DNA from: CAYOOP01 sp964405685
Lineage (GTDB): Bacteria > Pseudomonadota > Alphaproteobacteria > Rickettsiales > SXRF01
Reading direction: 5' to 3'
Length of the DNA stretch: 64,000 bases
NCBI GenBank assembly: GCA_964405685.1
Contig: CAYOOP010000001.1
Location: 1-64,000 of the forward strand
In this document: one piece after another, positions 42,601-51,608 of the stretch
How the letters are laid out: every line of letters begins with the position of its first letter
Position numbering within the stretch: the stretch's first letter is position 1
Made by a program: the position numbers and the translations under genes
Notes under the pieces: generated by a model
Seen by the model: the letters and a program-made list of their open reading frames with translations, nothing else
Database searches by the model: none
What the model was told of the DNA's origin: nothing

Positions 42601-43533
42601 TTAATCAAATAAACTTGAAACAGAGGTCTCGTCACTCACGCGCTTGACGGCTTCGCCAAGCAGGCCCGCAACGGAAACCACACGAATATTTTTTGCTGCC
42701 GCAACTGCGGACGTCGTTGCAATCGTATCCGCAACCACCAGCGAAGTGAGCACGGAATTTTCAACACGCTTCACGGCCTCGCCAGAAAACACACCGTGCG
42801 TGACATAGGCGGAAACAGAACTCGCACCGGCGTCTTTAATCGCCTTGGCGGCGTTCACCAGCGTGCCCGCGGAATCGACGATATCGTCAATCAAAATACA
42901 ATCACGCCCGGCCACATCACCGATGATGTTCATCACTTCCGACACGCCCACACGTTCGCGGCGCTTGTCGACGATCGCAAGGTCGGCGCCCAAGCGGCTG
43001 GCCAGCGCACGCGCGCGCACCACACCGCCGACATCGGGCGATACAATCATGAGATTATCCGTTTTGTAATGCTCTTTAATGTCCTTCACGAGCACGGGAG
43101 CGGCATACAAGTGATCAAGCGGAATATCGAAAAAGCCTTGAATTTGCCCGGCGTGGAGGTCCACCGTCAACACGCGGTCAGCCCCCGCCGAAGTAATAAT
43201 ATTGGCAACCAGCTTCGCTGAAATTGGCGTGCGCGAACCCATTTTGCGGTCCTGCCGCGCGTAGCCAAAATAAGGAATCACCGCCGTAATGCGACGGGCC
43301 GAAGCACGGCGCAGCGCATCAAGGCAAACAAGCAACTCCATCATATGGTCATTGGCCGGATAGCTGGTGGACTGCACGACAAACACATCTTCCCCGCGGA
43401 CGTTTTCATGGATTTCCACGAACACTTCCTGATCGGCAAAACGGCGCACGGTCGCCGACGTCAGCTTCTGGCCGAGATAACTCGCCATCGCTTCCGCCAA
43501 GGGAACGTTACTGTTGCATGCGACAATTTTCAT
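42601..43533 (-). CDS. prs: Ribose-phosphate pyrophosphokinase
   Basis: Makes PRPP from ribose-5-phosphate and ATP. The 310 residues have DQEVFVEIHENVRGEDVFVV, the RRITAVIPYFGYARQDRKMG flexible loop with its catalytic arginines, the DLHAGQIQGFFDIPLDHLYA ribose-phosphate site and the PRPP loop DCILIDDIVDSAGTL. First gene of the prs-rplY-pth-ychF run. Confidence 0.97.
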   Translation of the reverse strand: MKIVACNSNVPLAEAMASYLGQKLTSATVRRFADQEVFVEIHENVRGEDVFVVQSTSYPANDHMMELLVCLDALRRASARRITAVIPYFGYARQDRKMGSRTPISAKLVANIITSAGADRVLTVDLHAGQIQGFFDIPLDHLYAAPVLVKDIKEHYKTDNLMIVSPDVGGVVRARALASRLGADLAIVDKRRERVGVSEVMNIIGDVAGRDCILIDDIVDSAGTLVNAAKAIKDAGASSVSAYVTHGVFSGEAVKRVENSVLTSLVVADTIATTSAVAAAKNIRVVSVAGLLGEAVKRVSDETSVSSLFD

Positions 43534-43720
43534 CCGAGCTTGCCCTAAAATTCAAAAGGTTGGGGAATCTACCAGCCCACTATTTTAAAGTAAAGTGGGA
43601 ACTTGTGTAGCAAGCTTGCTAATAAATCAAGCAAATAGAGCATCTTAACCGATTGCTTATGAATTTGACGGGAGTCTCTGAAACCTATAGCTTCCGCCGC
43701 TTCTTAAACTGGAACCTCGC

Positions 43721-45556
43721 ATGTTATTCATCACCGACCTTACCTACCGCATCGCCGGACGCGTCTTGCTCGACAAAGCATCGCTCTCAATCCCGGCTGG
43801 GCATCGGGTGGGACTGGTCGGCCCCAATGGCACCGGAAAATCCACACTCTTCAAACTCATCTCCGGTGAATTGACCCCTGACGGGGGCGAAATCTCGATG
43901 ATCAAAGGCGCTAGCATGGGCATGGTACGTCAGGATTTACCGGAGGATGATACTACTCTCATCGACATCGTCCTCGCCGCCGACACCGAACGTGCGAGCC
44001 TCTTGAAAGAAGCTGAAACCGCCGAAGACCCCGACCGCATCGGCTACATTTACTCGCGCCTGGAGGACATCCGCGCCTATGACGCACCCGCCCGCGCAGC
44101 GACCATTCTCGCAGGTCTCGGCTTCAATGAGGACGCGCAAAACAGCCCCATCTCCTCCTTCTCCGGCGGTTGGCGCGCCCGCGTCGCGCTCGCCGCCGCA
44201 CTCTTCCGCGAACCCAATTTATTGCTGCTCGATGAGCCGACCAACCACCTTGATTTCGAGGCGATGGTGTGGCTCGAAAATTTTCTGATCCGCTATCAGC
44301 ACACCCTCGTCATCATCAGCCACGACCGCGATATCTTGAACAAAACCGTCGACCACATCGTCCACCTCGATCAACTCAAACTCAATCTCTACTCCGGCAA
44401 CTACGATTATTTCGAGCGCAAACGCGCCGAACAAATGCTGGGTCAACAAGCACTACGCGAAAAACAACTCGCGCAAAAAGCACATATGATGAAATTCGTA
44501 GAACGCTTCAAAGCCAAAGCCAGCAAGGCTCGCCAAGCGCAGTCACGCCTCAAGATGATCGAGAAAATGGATATTGTCGATGCGGTAATGGCCGACCGTG
44601 TGACGGCCTTCACCTTCCCCGAACCCGAGGAAGAAAAATCCCCGATGATCGTGCTTGAAAACGTCGATGCCGGTTACAGCAAAGACAAGCCGGTCTTGAA
44701 AAACCTGCAACTACGTATCGACGCGGACGACCGCATCGCGCTGCTGGGCGCCAACGGCAACGGCAAATCCACGCTGATGAAGCTGATTTCCGGCCGCCTG
44801 CCGCAACTTTCCGGCCACATTCACAAATCTGGCAAACTCCGCGTAGGCTATTTCGCGCAGTTCCAGACCGACGAACTCGACATCACGCAAACGCCTTTCG
44901 AAATCATGCGCCGCGCGATGAAAGGCTACCCCGAAGCCAAAGTCCGCGCCGCGATTGCCAAGTTCGGTTTCGATAAATTCAAAGCCGATACCAAGGTGGG
45001 CGATCTCTCCGGCGGTGAAAAAGCACGCCTGCTGTTTTGCCTCATGAGCTATGACGCCCCGCACATCATGCTGCTGGACGAACCCACCAACCATTTGGAT
45101 ATCGACGCGCGCGAGGCGCTCACCCAGGCGCTTAACAACTACACCGGCGCCGTGATTATCGTCAGCCACGACCCGCACCTTGTGGAGTGCGTTGCCGACC
45201 GTCTATGGATCGTCGCGGATGGCACGTGCAAACCGTATGATGATGACCTCGATGCTTACCGCGAACTCGTCGTCCGCCAACGTCGCCGCGAAAAAGAAAC
45301 CGCGAAGCAAGAAGCCAAACAAAAGAAACAAAAAGGCGAAAACAAACAGTCCCAAGCCGAAAAAGCCGCCGCCAAGCTCGAACAAAAACTCGCCGAGCTA
45401 AACGCCCGCAAGGACACACTGGAAAATGACATTGCTAACGCCTGCGAACGCAACGAAATCCATCAGCTCAAAGAGCTCAACATCACCCACGTGCAAGTGC
45501 AAAAAGAAATCAGCGCTGCAGAAGCGGAATTGGAAACGCTGATTGCGGGGATGTAA
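43721..45556 (+). CDS. ABC-F family ATPase
   Basis: Soluble translation-associated ATPase with two ABC modules, 611 residues. Module 1: GLVGPNGTGKSTLFKLISGE (~32), SSFSGGWRARVALAAALFRE, LLLLDEPTNHLDFEAMVWLE. Module 2: LLGANGNGKSTLMKLISGRL (~345), DLSGGEKARLLFCLM, LLDEPTNHLDIDAREALTQA. A linker with basic residues joins them and a Lys/Glu/Gln-rich coiled coil (about 530-611) closes the protein. The layout is that of the YheS subgroup. The 187 bp before it contain no gene. Confidence 0.94.
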   Translation: MLFITDLTYRIAGRVLLDKASLSIPAGHRVGLVGPNGTGKSTLFKLISGELTPDGGEISMIKGASMGMVRQDLPEDDTTLIDIVLAADTERASLLKEAETAEDPDRIGYIYSRLEDIRAYDAPARAATILAGLGFNEDAQNSPISSFSGGWRARVALAAALFREPNLLLLDEPTNHLDFEAMVWLENFLIRYQHTLVIISHDRDILNKTVDHIVHLDQLKLNLYSGNYDYFERKRAEQMLGQQALREKQLAQKAHMMKFVERFKAKASKARQAQSRLKMIEKMDIVDAVMADRVTAFTFPEPEEEKSPMIVLENVDAGYSKDKPVLKNLQLRIDADDRIALLGANGNGKSTLMKLISGRLPQLSGHIHKSGKLRVGYFAQFQTDELDITQTPFEIMRRAMKGYPEAKVRAAIAKFGFDKFKADTKVGDLSGGEKARLLFCLMSYDAPHIMLLDEPTNHLDIDAREALTQALNNYTGAVIIVSHDPHLVECVADRLWIVADGTCKPYDDDLDAYRELVVRQRRREKETAKQEAKQKKQKGENKQSQAEKAAAKLEQKLAELNARKDTLENDIANACERNEIHQLKELNITHVQVQKEISAAEAELETLIAGM

Positions 45557-45560
45557 TTCC

Positions 45561-45653
45561 CGTCATTGCGAGAAGGCTCTGCCTTCGAAGCAATCCATAC
45601 TTCTCCTAGCCGCAGTGTGGATTGCTTCAGAGCTAAAGCTCTTCGCAATGACG
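45561..45653. repeat. Palindromic element, family C (CGTCATTGCGAG), between ABC-F and carbamoyltransferase genes
   Basis: 93 bp with ends CGTCATTGCGAGAAG and CTTCGCAATGACG, inner arms GAAGCAATCCATAC and GTGTGGATTGCTTC, plus a GGCTCTGCC hairpin. It fills the gap between two convergent genes, ending one base before the carbamoyltransferase stop. Confidence 0.88.
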
Positions 45654-45654
45654 A

Positions 45655-47487
45655 TTAATCCAGCTCAAACGCCTGTTTGTAATCCTGCTTCAATGCCGGA
45701 TTTTGTGCGGTTTTACGTAGCACGCAGTTTTCAACCACCAGCAGATCCAATTCCGTGCCCATGAAGCAACGGAAGCTATCTTCCGGCGTGCAGACAATAG
45801 GTTCACCGCGCACATTAAAACTGGTATTCACCAATACGGGGCAACCGGTACGTTTCTGAAACGCCTGAAGTAGCTTATGGTAACGCGGATTGGTGGCTTT
45901 ATGCACCGTCTGCACCCGCGCCGAATAATCCACATGCGTCACCGCCGGAATATCAGACCGCGCAATATTGAGTTTTTCAATGCCAAAGAGCTTTTCTTGC
46001 ACCTCCGTCATTGGGGTACGGCGATTTTTTACAACAGGCGCTACCAATAGCATGTAAGGGCTTGTGGCATTAAGTTCGAAATAGTCACTAACGCATTCCG
46101 CAAGCACCGACGGTGCAAACGGCCTAAAACTTTCGCGATATTTGACTTTAAGGTTCAGCGTCTTTTGCGTATCGGCACGCATGGGGTTACCTAAAATCGA
46201 ACGCGCGCCAAGTGCACGCGGCCCGAATTCCATCCGCCCCGAGTGCCACCCCACGGCTTGCCCTTCTGCCAGCGCATCCGCTACGGTATCAATCAACGCG
46301 TTCTCTTCCAGTGTTTCAAACACTGCTCCACTTTCGCGCAAGCGTTTCTCAACATCGCCCTGCGCAAATGCCGGGCCGAGATAAGCACCTTGCATGTCAT
46401 CGTTCGGATTTGCTTTACGTTCTCCTTTCAGCAACCCATGATAGGCTGCAAGCGCTGCTCCCAGCGCACCGCCTGCGTCACCTGCGGCAGGTTGAATCCA
46501 AAGTTTATCCACCAAACCTGCTTGCAGAATCTTGCCGTTCGCCACGCAGTTAAGCGCAACACCACCAGCCAAACAAAGGTTACGCATGCCCGTCTCTTGC
46601 ATCAGCGCCTTCACCAATTTCAACATGATCATTTCTGTCACCGCCTGAAGAGACGCTGCAATATCCATATGCTGCCCAGTCAGCGGTGATTCACCTTTGC
46701 GCGGCGGCATGCCAAACAAATCATGAAACGGTTTGGCCGTCATCGTAAGGCCGGTAGCATAATTAAAATATTTTTGATCGAGACGGAAACTTCCGTCCTC
46801 TTTCACATCGATGATGTGATCCAAAATCATCTGCACATAGCTCGGCTCGCCGTAGGGCGCGAGGCCCATCACCTTATATTCGCCGGAGTTGACCTTGAAC
46901 CCAAGATAATACGTAAACGCCGAGTAGAGAAGCCCCAGCGAATGCGGGAAATGCATCTCTTTCGTGAGCGTCAGTGTATTTCCGCGACCAACGCCTGCGC
47001 TCACACTCGCCCATTCGCCCACACCATCCACCGTCAGCACCGCTGCTTCTTCAAACGGCGACGGGAAAAACGCACTCGCAGCGTGGCTTTGATGGTGTTC
47101 GGCGAACAACAATTTCTTTTCGCCATCAAATTCCGGATCAAATTGCTGAAGCTCTTTCGCAAGTAGCGATTTTTGAAACAGCTTTTCTTTGAGCCACAAG
47201 GGAATTGCCAATCGGAACGATGCAAACCCCCGCGGCACGGTTGCTAAATAGGTTTCAAGTAAGCGCTCAAACTTCAGAAAAGGCTTTTCATAAAACGCAA
47301 CATGCGCAACATCAGCCAGCGTAATGCCAGCTTCCTTAAGGCAATATTCAACCGCGTGTTTTGGAAATCGTGCATCGTGCTTTTGCCTTGAAAAACGCTC
47401 CTCTTGCGCAGCAGCAACAATTACGCCGTCTTTGATCAACGCCGCCGCACTATCGTGGTAAAACGCGGAAATGCCGAGAATATACAT
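45655..47487 (-). CDS. Carbamoyltransferase (NodU/CmcH/TobZ family)
   Basis: O-carbamoyltransferase of 610 residues, expected to use carbamoyl phosphate and ATP to carbamoylate a sugar. N-terminal Kae1-like domain: MYILGISAFYHDSAAALIKD, FAEHHQSHAASAFFPSPFEE with the metal-binding histidines, and LCLAGGVALNCVANGKIL. The C-terminal domain has EGQAVGWHSGRMEFGPRALG and CPVLVNTSFNVRGEPIVCTP. It is the last gene of a four-gene operon and begins directly at the stop of the DUF5989 gene (TAAATG). Confidence 0.95.
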   Translation of the reverse strand: MYILGISAFYHDSAAALIKDGVIVAAAQEERFSRQKHDARFPKHAVEYCLKEAGITLADVAHVAFYEKPFLKFERLLETYLATVPRGFASFRLAIPLWLKEKLFQKSLLAKELQQFDPEFDGEKKLLFAEHHQSHAASAFFPSPFEEAAVLTVDGVGEWASVSAGVGRGNTLTLTKEMHFPHSLGLLYSAFTYYLGFKVNSGEYKVMGLAPYGEPSYVQMILDHIIDVKEDGSFRLDQKYFNYATGLTMTAKPFHDLFGMPPRKGESPLTGQHMDIAASLQAVTEMIMLKLVKALMQETGMRNLCLAGGVALNCVANGKILQAGLVDKLWIQPAAGDAGGALGAALAAYHGLLKGERKANPNDDMQGAYLGPAFAQGDVEKRLRESGAVFETLEENALIDTVADALAEGQAVGWHSGRMEFGPRALGARSILGNPMRADTQKTLNLKVKYRESFRPFAPSVLAECVSDYFELNATSPYMLLVAPVVKNRRTPMTEVQEKLFGIEKLNIARSDIPAVTHVDYSARVQTVHKATNPRYHKLLQAFQKRTGCPVLVNTSFNVRGEPIVCTPEDSFRCFMGTELDLLVVENCVLRKTAQNPALKQDYKQAFELD

Positions 47488-47640
47488 TTAGAACAGCGTA
47501 TAAATAAACGGCGCAACAGCGGAGCCTTTGACCAGCACCAGCAACCCGCCCAACAATACCATGACGATAAACACCGGCAGCAGCCAGAATTTCTTCCGCA
47601 CCTTCATGAACAACCAAAGTTCTTTGAGAAATGATTTCAT
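47488..47640 (-). CDS. DUF5989-type 50-residue membrane protein
   Basis: MKSFLKELWLFMKVRKKFWL leads into one membrane helix (LPVFIVMVLLGGLLVLVKGS) and ends APFIYTLF. Small proteins of this type are regularly found between a carbamoyltransferase and an SxtJ membrane protein, which is exactly the arrangement here. Its stop is immediately followed by the carbamoyltransferase ATG. The function is unknown; coupling suggests a subunit or membrane adaptor. Confidence 0.85.
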   Translation of the reverse strand: MKSFLKELWLFMKVRKKFWLLPVFIVMVLLGGLLVLVKGSAVAPFIYTLF

Positions 47641-47648
47641 AATACCCC

Positions 47649-48083
47649 CTAAAATTGACGTGTCATCGTTTCCGGCGGCGGCCCAGGAATCTCACGCACC
47701 ACCCAATAGCTTTTTACATTTTTATCGATCTTGCGATGCAACGGATCTTTCCCGAACATGCGCAGCAATACCCCCATCGGCATAATCGCCGCGCTATACA
47801 ATAAAAGCATAATGATAGGATTCATGATTAAAAACAACACATGCCCGAGTTTCGCCCAGGCTTTGTTCAACGGCCGAAGCCACAATGGTTTGGTATATCC
47901 CACCACAAGAAATATGGTGCCCAATGCAACAGCAATGATCTCACGTATTTCAAACGCCTGACGGTGCCAGGTAGCAATTCCAGCAAGCACATAAAATGCG
48001 ATGCCCATGGTAAGTGCAAAACCACGTTCGGAGGGCAACTGGTCCTCATCGCGTCTCAGGCTTTCATGGAACTTGGCGGTCAT
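47649..48083 (-). CDS. SxtJ-family membrane protein
   Basis: A 144-residue protein with two or three membrane helices: GFALTMGIAFYVLAGIATWH, IIAVALGTIFLVVGYTKPLW and LGHVLFLIMNPIIMLLLYSA, the last containing the NPI/MPMGVLLRMFGKDPL block typical of the family. The ATG at 48083 has GAGGG close upstream; a GTG at 48116 would add 11 residues. It is 8 bp from the DUF5989 gene. Family members accompany carbamoyltransferases in glycan or saxitoxin-type clusters; the role is not established. Confidence 0.82.
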   Translation of the reverse strand: MTAKFHESLRRDEDQLPSERGFALTMGIAFYVLAGIATWHRQAFEIREIIAVALGTIFLVVGYTKPLWLRPLNKAWAKLGHVLFLIMNPIIMLLLYSAAIMPMGVLLRMFGKDPLHRKIDKNVKSYWVVREIPGPPPETMTRQF

Positions 48084-48121
48084 ACCCTCAAATATAACAA
48101 CCTGTTCTATTTCCACAAGGT

Positions 48122-49318
48122 TTATTTGCGTGCTTTATCCGACCCAACACAACGAGTAATGTCAGGAACCACACTTTTAATACCTTCGGTATTCCAATGT
48201 GTGTCGTCTGGCCAATAGACGAGTTCATCGTGTGCTAAATGCTCTTTCGCAGCCCGTTGTAACGCTGGTGTAAGGTCCACCACTGGAATGGAATACGCCC
48301 CGAAAAAACGGTGCAAGGCCGTAAGTCCCGCTGGAGGTTCGCTCACTGAAGGACCTTCAGAAATCCAAGGTTTGTAGACGCGGTATTTATCGGGAATAAA
48401 AAACACACATGCTGTACGACTCATAATTTCTTGCGTGCCCCAACTACGCAGCTCTACATCTGGACGTCCTGCATTTTGCATGTCTTCCTCAAAAAATCCT
48501 ATGTCTTGCCCAGCTAGCGGAAACGTGCGCACCACCAGCGGTGGCTCACCTTGCAGCACATCCACTCTTGCCCCCACTGCACGATAAAAAATCGTCAGCA
48601 CGCGCGTAGCCATAAACGGTAAGATGCGAATGGTCATATAATAACGTAAATCGCTACCCGGATCAGGGGGCGGTTTTAATGTATAGGGAACTCCCGTCGG
48701 CTCAAAATCATTCCCCTCATAGATAAACCAAATAAACCGCGCTTGCGGCGAAGCCTTGTCTAAAAACACACGCGCGGCGCCTTCGTAGCGATCCGGCGTA
48801 CCTGGAAATCCAAGCGAATAAAAATGCTCCGGCATCGCCGCATTGAGCTGCGACCCCAGAATATCTTCCTGCGTCATACCAACAGTGGTGATGAATGAAT
48901 CCCCCAGCATAATATAAGGCTCATTCGCATAATCGTGCGCATTGCGATATCCGCGGCCATCCGTCTTAAATCGAATGGTGCGTGGGTGCGCCAGAGTTTT
49001 CTCAAGCACCGGATTCATCGCCACCAAATCGCCAAACCGCACTTGAACTTGCGCATCCACATTCGGACGATAGCGCCGTTTGAGGGCATAGCGCTCATGC
49101 TCACGGTAGAAAATATCATCCGCAGCCAAGCGGACAAACACCTCTAAACAGCCAAATGCCACCAAGAGTGAACCCAACAACATCACCAGCTCAAGCCGCT
49201 TGCGGCGCCAACAAAGCCACACAGCCAACAGTACTAACCCCACGACCAATGGCACAGGCAATGCGAACAGCACCACCACAGCGAGAATCAGAAATAGAGT
49301 GAATAGTCCAAGCAACAT
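48122..49318 (-). CDS. Membrane-anchored SGNH/GDSL-like hydrolase or acyltransferase
   Basis: About 398 residues. Two or three N-terminal membrane helices (residues 1-60) precede a large domain with SGNH-type blocks: IMLGDSFITTVGM (block I Ser), GFPGTPDRY (block II), FIWFIYEGNDFE (block III, GxND) and YWPDDTHWNTEGI (catalytic Asp-His). The layout resembles AlgJ/AlgX-like or other O-acetyl-modifying enzymes. First gene of the operon with the SxtJ, DUF5989 and carbamoyltransferase genes. The ATG at 49318 is used; an upstream TTG is possible. Confidence 0.82.
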   Translation of the reverse strand: MLLGLFTLFLILAVVVLFALPVPLVVGLVLLAVWLCWRRKRLELVMLLGSLLVAFGCLEVFVRLAADDIFYREHERYALKRRYRPNVDAQVQVRFGDLVAMNPVLEKTLAHPRTIRFKTDGRGYRNAHDYANEPYIMLGDSFITTVGMTQEDILGSQLNAAMPEHFYSLGFPGTPDRYEGAARVFLDKASPQARFIWFIYEGNDFEPTGVPYTLKPPPDPGSDLRYYMTIRILPFMATRVLTIFYRAVGARVDVLQGEPPLVVRTFPLAGQDIGFFEEDMQNAGRPDVELRSWGTQEIMSRTACVFFIPDKYRVYKPWISEGPSVSEPPAGLTALHRFFGAYSIPVVDLTPALQRAAKEHLAHDELVYWPDDTHWNTEGIKSVVPDITRCVGSDKARK

Positions 49319-49365
49319 GCTGGCGGCATAACACGCCAACGCTTAAGAGTAAATGCGCGATCAAA

Positions 49366-49442
49366 TGGCGTACCCGGAGGGATTCGAACCCCCGACAACC
49401 GGATTAGAAATCCGGTGCTCTATCCAACTGAGCTACGGGTAC
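49366..49442 (-). tRNA. tRNA-Arg (TCT)
   Basis: 77 nt. Acceptor GTACCCG pairs with CGGGTAC, D-arm TAGCTCAGTTGGATAGAGC, anticodon stem CCGGA/TCCGG with loop TTTCTAA (anticodon TCT), and T-arm GTTCGAATC. Discriminator G and encoded CCA. Confidence 0.95.
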
Positions 49443-49504
49443 ATAGCTCCTGCTTACGCAAAAAAAATGCTCCGTACAAGCGTAACGGAACATTTGGGTC
49501 GTGT

Positions 49505-49626
49505 AAAACTCGCTAGGCCGAGGCGAATGCGCAGGATTTTCGAGCATCGCAGCGCAGCGTACATTAAGTACGTGAGCAGCGAAGCACAGAAAATTCAAGC
49601 AAGTCGTCCGGCCTAGTAGAGTTTTT
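49505..49626. repeat. Long palindromic element, family E, between tRNA-Arg and the 481-residue gene
   Basis: About 122 bp. Two ~58-nt arms are imperfect reverse complements meeting at GTACATTAAGTAC: AAAACTC, CTAGGCCG, GATTTTC and CGCAGCG on the left match GAGTTTT, CGGCCTAG, GAAAATTC and the AGCAGCG side on the right. The right end overlaps the stop codon of the gene ending at 49625. Confidence 0.82.
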
Positions 49627-51070
49627 AGTGCTTCGCGCCCGAGAAATCGTTCACTTCTTCGATGATGCGAGCCTTGATGGCATTTTTGTCAGCCGGTGCA
49701 ATACCGTAGCGGATCGCAAGTAGTTTGTAATCATCTTCGGAAAGCAACACCGGAATTTGCACGGCTTCCTGGCCGGCAAGCGGCAAGCCGATGACACGGC
49801 GGATAACATCGGACATGCGCATTTCGTTGCGGATCGCTTCCTCTATAATCTTGTTCGCCGCACGAAGTTCGCACTCAATGGTGTCGTTTTCGTAGTCCTG
49901 GGCTTGACCATTCATGGTTTTGATCTCCTGTTTTAAGGATGCATTGGCAGGTTGTGGGTTAAACGTTGCGAAACTCATGGATTTTCTCTCCGGTTCTGGG
50001 GTTGATTGTTTTTCTTGCACAGGTTTTTCAGCGATGGGGTTTTTGGCCACCGGCGCGGTGGTCGGGAACGAGCCCAATACCTTATCCATCGCCGGTTTAG
50101 GGTTCACGATGGAGAACACATTGTCCACCGCAGGTGTTTTGGCCGCTTCCATCGACTCCGGAACTTTTTCCGGCTCAACGATTTTTTTCGCATCGAGTTC
50201 AGCAACCGGCAGAGGTTTTGACTCAACATGCTCTTTCACTGCTTGCGGTTCTACCTTAGGCTCAAGCTTCGGCTCTGGTTTTTTCTCCTGCATCGGGAAC
50301 AGCGGTTGTTGTTTTTCTTCCACCGGTGGATTGATCAGCGGCAAGGTGCGCAGCTCGTCTTTTACTACAAGCTTTGGTTCCGGACGTTCGGGCTTGGACA
50401 AAATGCCCGGCAACGTCGGCTCATTGGAATTAATTTCACGAATCTCGCCGATGTCAGAGAGACGACGATACACAGTCGCATAAAGTTCAATGCGGCTATC
50501 GCCATACATTTCTACTTCCACCGCAAACTCATTGTTCGGGCTGGTGAGCAGGTAATAGGTAAACTCCTGCGCTTCGGCTTCCGCAGGCAGCGTATTAAAC
50601 GTGCGGTAATCGCCGCGCGCAATGCGGCCTTTTAAGCCATGAATTTCTTTTTTGTACTGCGGCACAAGCCATTGACGCCATTCGGAATCCGCATCGCGGA
50701 CATTGAGACGCTTTTGATCCGCATTTTCAATGAGCGCGAGCAGTTCCGCATTTTCAAACATGCGCATGCGTTCCGCGAATTGCAGACGGCGCGACAGGGC
50801 GATATAGGCTTCCGTACCCGAATCCGCGATAATCATGGAAACGGATTGATCCGCACCTTCGGAGAGTACATAGGAAATCAGTGTTTCTTCGCCGAATTGA
50901 TAGGTGTTAATGCCCGACACGCTGCGGCGTTTGCCTGACAGCAGCGTTTGCGGCATGAAACCGAAGCCGACGCTCGCGCCGAGTTTGAGTGCCGAGAGGT
51001 CAACCGTCTTCACTTCTTCTTCCGAAGATTTGCGCGACGGCTTCCAGAAATCACTAATAGCATCCAACAT
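49625..51070 (-). CDS. Hypothetical protein with Pro/Glu/Lys-rich middle
   Basis: A 481-residue soluble protein I do not recognise. Residues 1-215 form a folded domain (LKLGASVGFGFMPQTLLSGK, SVSMIIADSGTEAYIALSRR, EFAVEVEMYGDSRIELYATV), about 225-385 a low-complexity Pro/Glu/Lys linker, and about 400-481 a helical C-terminal domain (IIEEAIRNEMRMSDVIRRVI). The N-terminal part vaguely recalls DUF2491-like proteins, which I cannot confirm. It is 18 bp downstream of smpB on the same strand. Confidence 0.75.
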   Translation of the reverse strand: MLDAISDFWKPSRKSSEEEVKTVDLSALKLGASVGFGFMPQTLLSGKRRSVSGINTYQFGEETLISYVLSEGADQSVSMIIADSGTEAYIALSRRLQFAERMRMFENAELLALIENADQKRLNVRDADSEWRQWLVPQYKKEIHGLKGRIARGDYRTFNTLPAEAEAQEFTYYLLTSPNNEFAVEVEMYGDSRIELYATVYRRLSDIGEIREINSNEPTLPGILSKPERPEPKLVVKDELRTLPLINPPVEEKQQPLFPMQEKKPEPKLEPKVEPQAVKEHVESKPLPVAELDAKKIVEPEKVPESMEAAKTPAVDNVFSIVNPKPAMDKVLGSFPTTAPVAKNPIAEKPVQEKQSTPEPERKSMSFATFNPQPANASLKQEIKTMNGQAQDYENDTIECELRAANKIIEEAIRNEMRMSDVIRRVIGLPLAGQEAVQIPVLLSEDDYKLLAIRYGIAPADKNAIKARIIEEVNDFSGAKH

Positions 51071-51088
51071 CGTTATCTTACCCCTTCT

Positions 51089-51559
51089 TTATTTGCGCTT
51101 GAGTAACCGCGACTTTTCTCTATCCCATTCTCGTTTTTTAATTGTATCTCGTTTTTCGTATTCTTTCTTACCAACCGCCAGACCAATCCGTACCTTCGCA
51201 AATCCCCGTGAGTTAAAATAAAGCTTCAGAGGAACAATCGTGTAGCCCTTCTGCTTTATCTTCCCCATCAGCTTTTTAACCTGCTTTGCGTGCAGTAAAA
51301 GCTTACGTGGCCGTGTGGGTTCGTGGTTGTTGCGGTTGCCGCCTTCGAACGGATAAATCGTCGCGTTCAAAAGATACAGCTCGCCGTCCTTCTCCCCCGC
51401 ATGCGCTTCGTTCAGGCTGATGCGGCCTGCACGCAGCGACTTCACTTCCGTCCCCGTCAGCACCAGCCCTGCTTCAATTTCCTCTTCGATGAAGTAATTG
51501 AAACGTGCCTTGCGGTTCTGCGCGGATGGCGATTGAGTGTTCGGTTTTTTCGTTGCCAT
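51089..51559 (-). CDS. smpB: SsrA-binding protein
   Basis: Binds tmRNA for ribosome rescue. The 156 residues have ARFNYFIEEEIEAGLVLTGT, EVKSLRAGRISLNEAHAGEK, PLKLYFNSRGFAKVRIGLAV and a basic C-terminal tail (KKREWDREKSRLLKRK). MATKKP at 51559 is the family start; an upstream GTG adds five residues. tmRNA itself is not in the window. dapA lies upstream on the same strand. Confidence 0.97.
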   Translation of the reverse strand: MATKKPNTQSPSAQNRKARFNYFIEEEIEAGLVLTGTEVKSLRAGRISLNEAHAGEKDGELYLLNATIYPFEGGNRNNHEPTRPRKLLLHAKQVKKLMGKIKQKGYTIVPLKLYFNSRGFAKVRIGLAVGKKEYEKRDTIKKREWDREKSRLLKRK

Positions 51560-51608
51560 GTTCACAACTGCCACGCGTGAAGTGTGGCGAATATAGTTAA
51601 TAAAAAAT

